From Bacillota bacterium (GTDB lineage Bacteria; Bacillota_C; Negativicutes; Sporomusales; Sporomusaceae): a stretch of DNA of 12,296 bases. This document shows, one piece after another, positions 11,981 through 12,296 of the stretch (the stretch's first letter is position 1; each line of letters starts with the position of its first letter). A model generated the notes under the pieces. That model did no database searches. It saw only the letters and a list, made by a program, of their open reading frames with translations, and was not told the origin of the DNA. A program made the position numbers and the translations under genes. The DNA lies in assembly GCA_023441125.1 (NCBI GenBank), contig JAEZQV010000179.1, positions 1 to 12,296 of the forward strand, read 5' to 3'.

Positions 11981-12296
11981 ATGGGATGCCTTGTTGTTTA
12001 CTACCGGGAATTGCTCCTGATGCAAAAGAAGATGGGAAAATTGGGCTATGTGTTTTCGTCGGTTATGTTTCCGGTTATTTACTTATTTGCATTCAGCTGG
12101 GGGCTGGGGTCCCGCCTGGACGTGAGCGGGGGCTATATCCCGTTTCTGGCCAAGGGGATTCTCGGCATAACCGTTATGCTGAATTCGTTTCAGCAAACAG
12201 CCCTGTCGGCAAGTGTGGGGCGACTGTATTTCAAAACCCTGCAGACGCTGCTGTTATGTCCCATCCCGCTTACGCAGGTGGCGGGCGGTCTTGTTT
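11981..12296 (+). CDS. ABC-2-type exporter permease (partial, cut by window end)
   Basis: The first 105 codons of an ABC-2 permease whose ATG (11981) follows the ATPase TGA without a gap; GGAGAGGGG (11963-11971) is its ribosome site. The protein begins with a short amphipathic stretch, VVYYRELLLMQKKMGKLGY. A first membrane helix (SSVMFPVIYLFAFSWGLG), a periplasmic GGYIPFLAKGI segment and the conserved LNSFQQTALSASVGR with an elbow-like YFKTLQTLLLCPIPL follow. This is the usual layout of ABC2_membrane proteins. The ATG at 11977 (in ATGA) gives a different frame with no such features. Substrate is unknown, and the remainder lies beyond the window. Confidence 0.88.
   Translation, partial: MGCLVVYYRELLLMQKKMGKLGYVFSSVMFPVIYLFAFSWGLGSRLDVSGGYIPFLAKGILGITVMLNSFQQTALSASVGRLYFKTLQTLLLCPIPLTQVAGGLV

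Overview
The window looks like chromosome of a spore-forming, diderm Firmicute of the Negativicutes (Sporomusa/Pelosinus-like). This rests on two signs. One is an outer-membrane porin that carries an SLH domain, a hallmark of diderm Firmicutes. The other is a pair of small CotF-like spore-coat genes. The taxonomic call is an inference from gene content; no marker gene is present.

Layout. (1) 54-1418: SLH-porin (OmpM-like), closed by a 13-bp terminator hairpin. (2) 1815-3524: a two-gene operon for a YraQ/UPF0718 permease and its TIGR03943/UPF0703 partner, a putative metal-handling pair. (3) 3525-4700: an AT-rich accessory island with a 5' remnant of a RAYT/IS200-like (Y1) transposase followed by an MNT nucleotidyltransferase/HEPN pair of toxin-antitoxin type. 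Direct copies of a short GGGGACAGG-type repeat lie on both sides of the island, and a third copy lies at 1560. (4) 4824-7279, minus strand: feoA followed by a FeoB split into two translationally coupled genes, a GTPase/GDI part and a membrane part. An array of 16-bp palindromic boxes at about 34-bp spacing precedes feoA. (5) 7577-8042, plus strand: two CotF-like small genes and a terminator. (6) 8163-12296, plus strand: a TTGACA-17-TAAAAT promoter whose spacer is a near-perfect Fur box, then a leader of about 100 nt that ends in an intrinsic terminator. After that comes a tightly overlapping operon: a Com-zinc-finger/periplasmic-binding-protein fusion without signal peptide, a FecCD permease, a FecE-type ATPase, an ABC-2 exporter ATPase and an ABC-2 permease cut off by the window end.

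How it fits together. The right half is an iron-acquisition neighbourhood: ferrous iron uptake (Feo) faces a Fur-controlled siderophore/heme/corrinoid-type ABC system. GCTAAC half-sites occur both in the feo operators and as a 20-bp direct repeat in the ABC leader, which hints at a shared regulator. The least ordinary items are the Com-binding-protein fusion downstream of an attenuator-like leader, the Fur-controlled short transcript, and the split FeoB.
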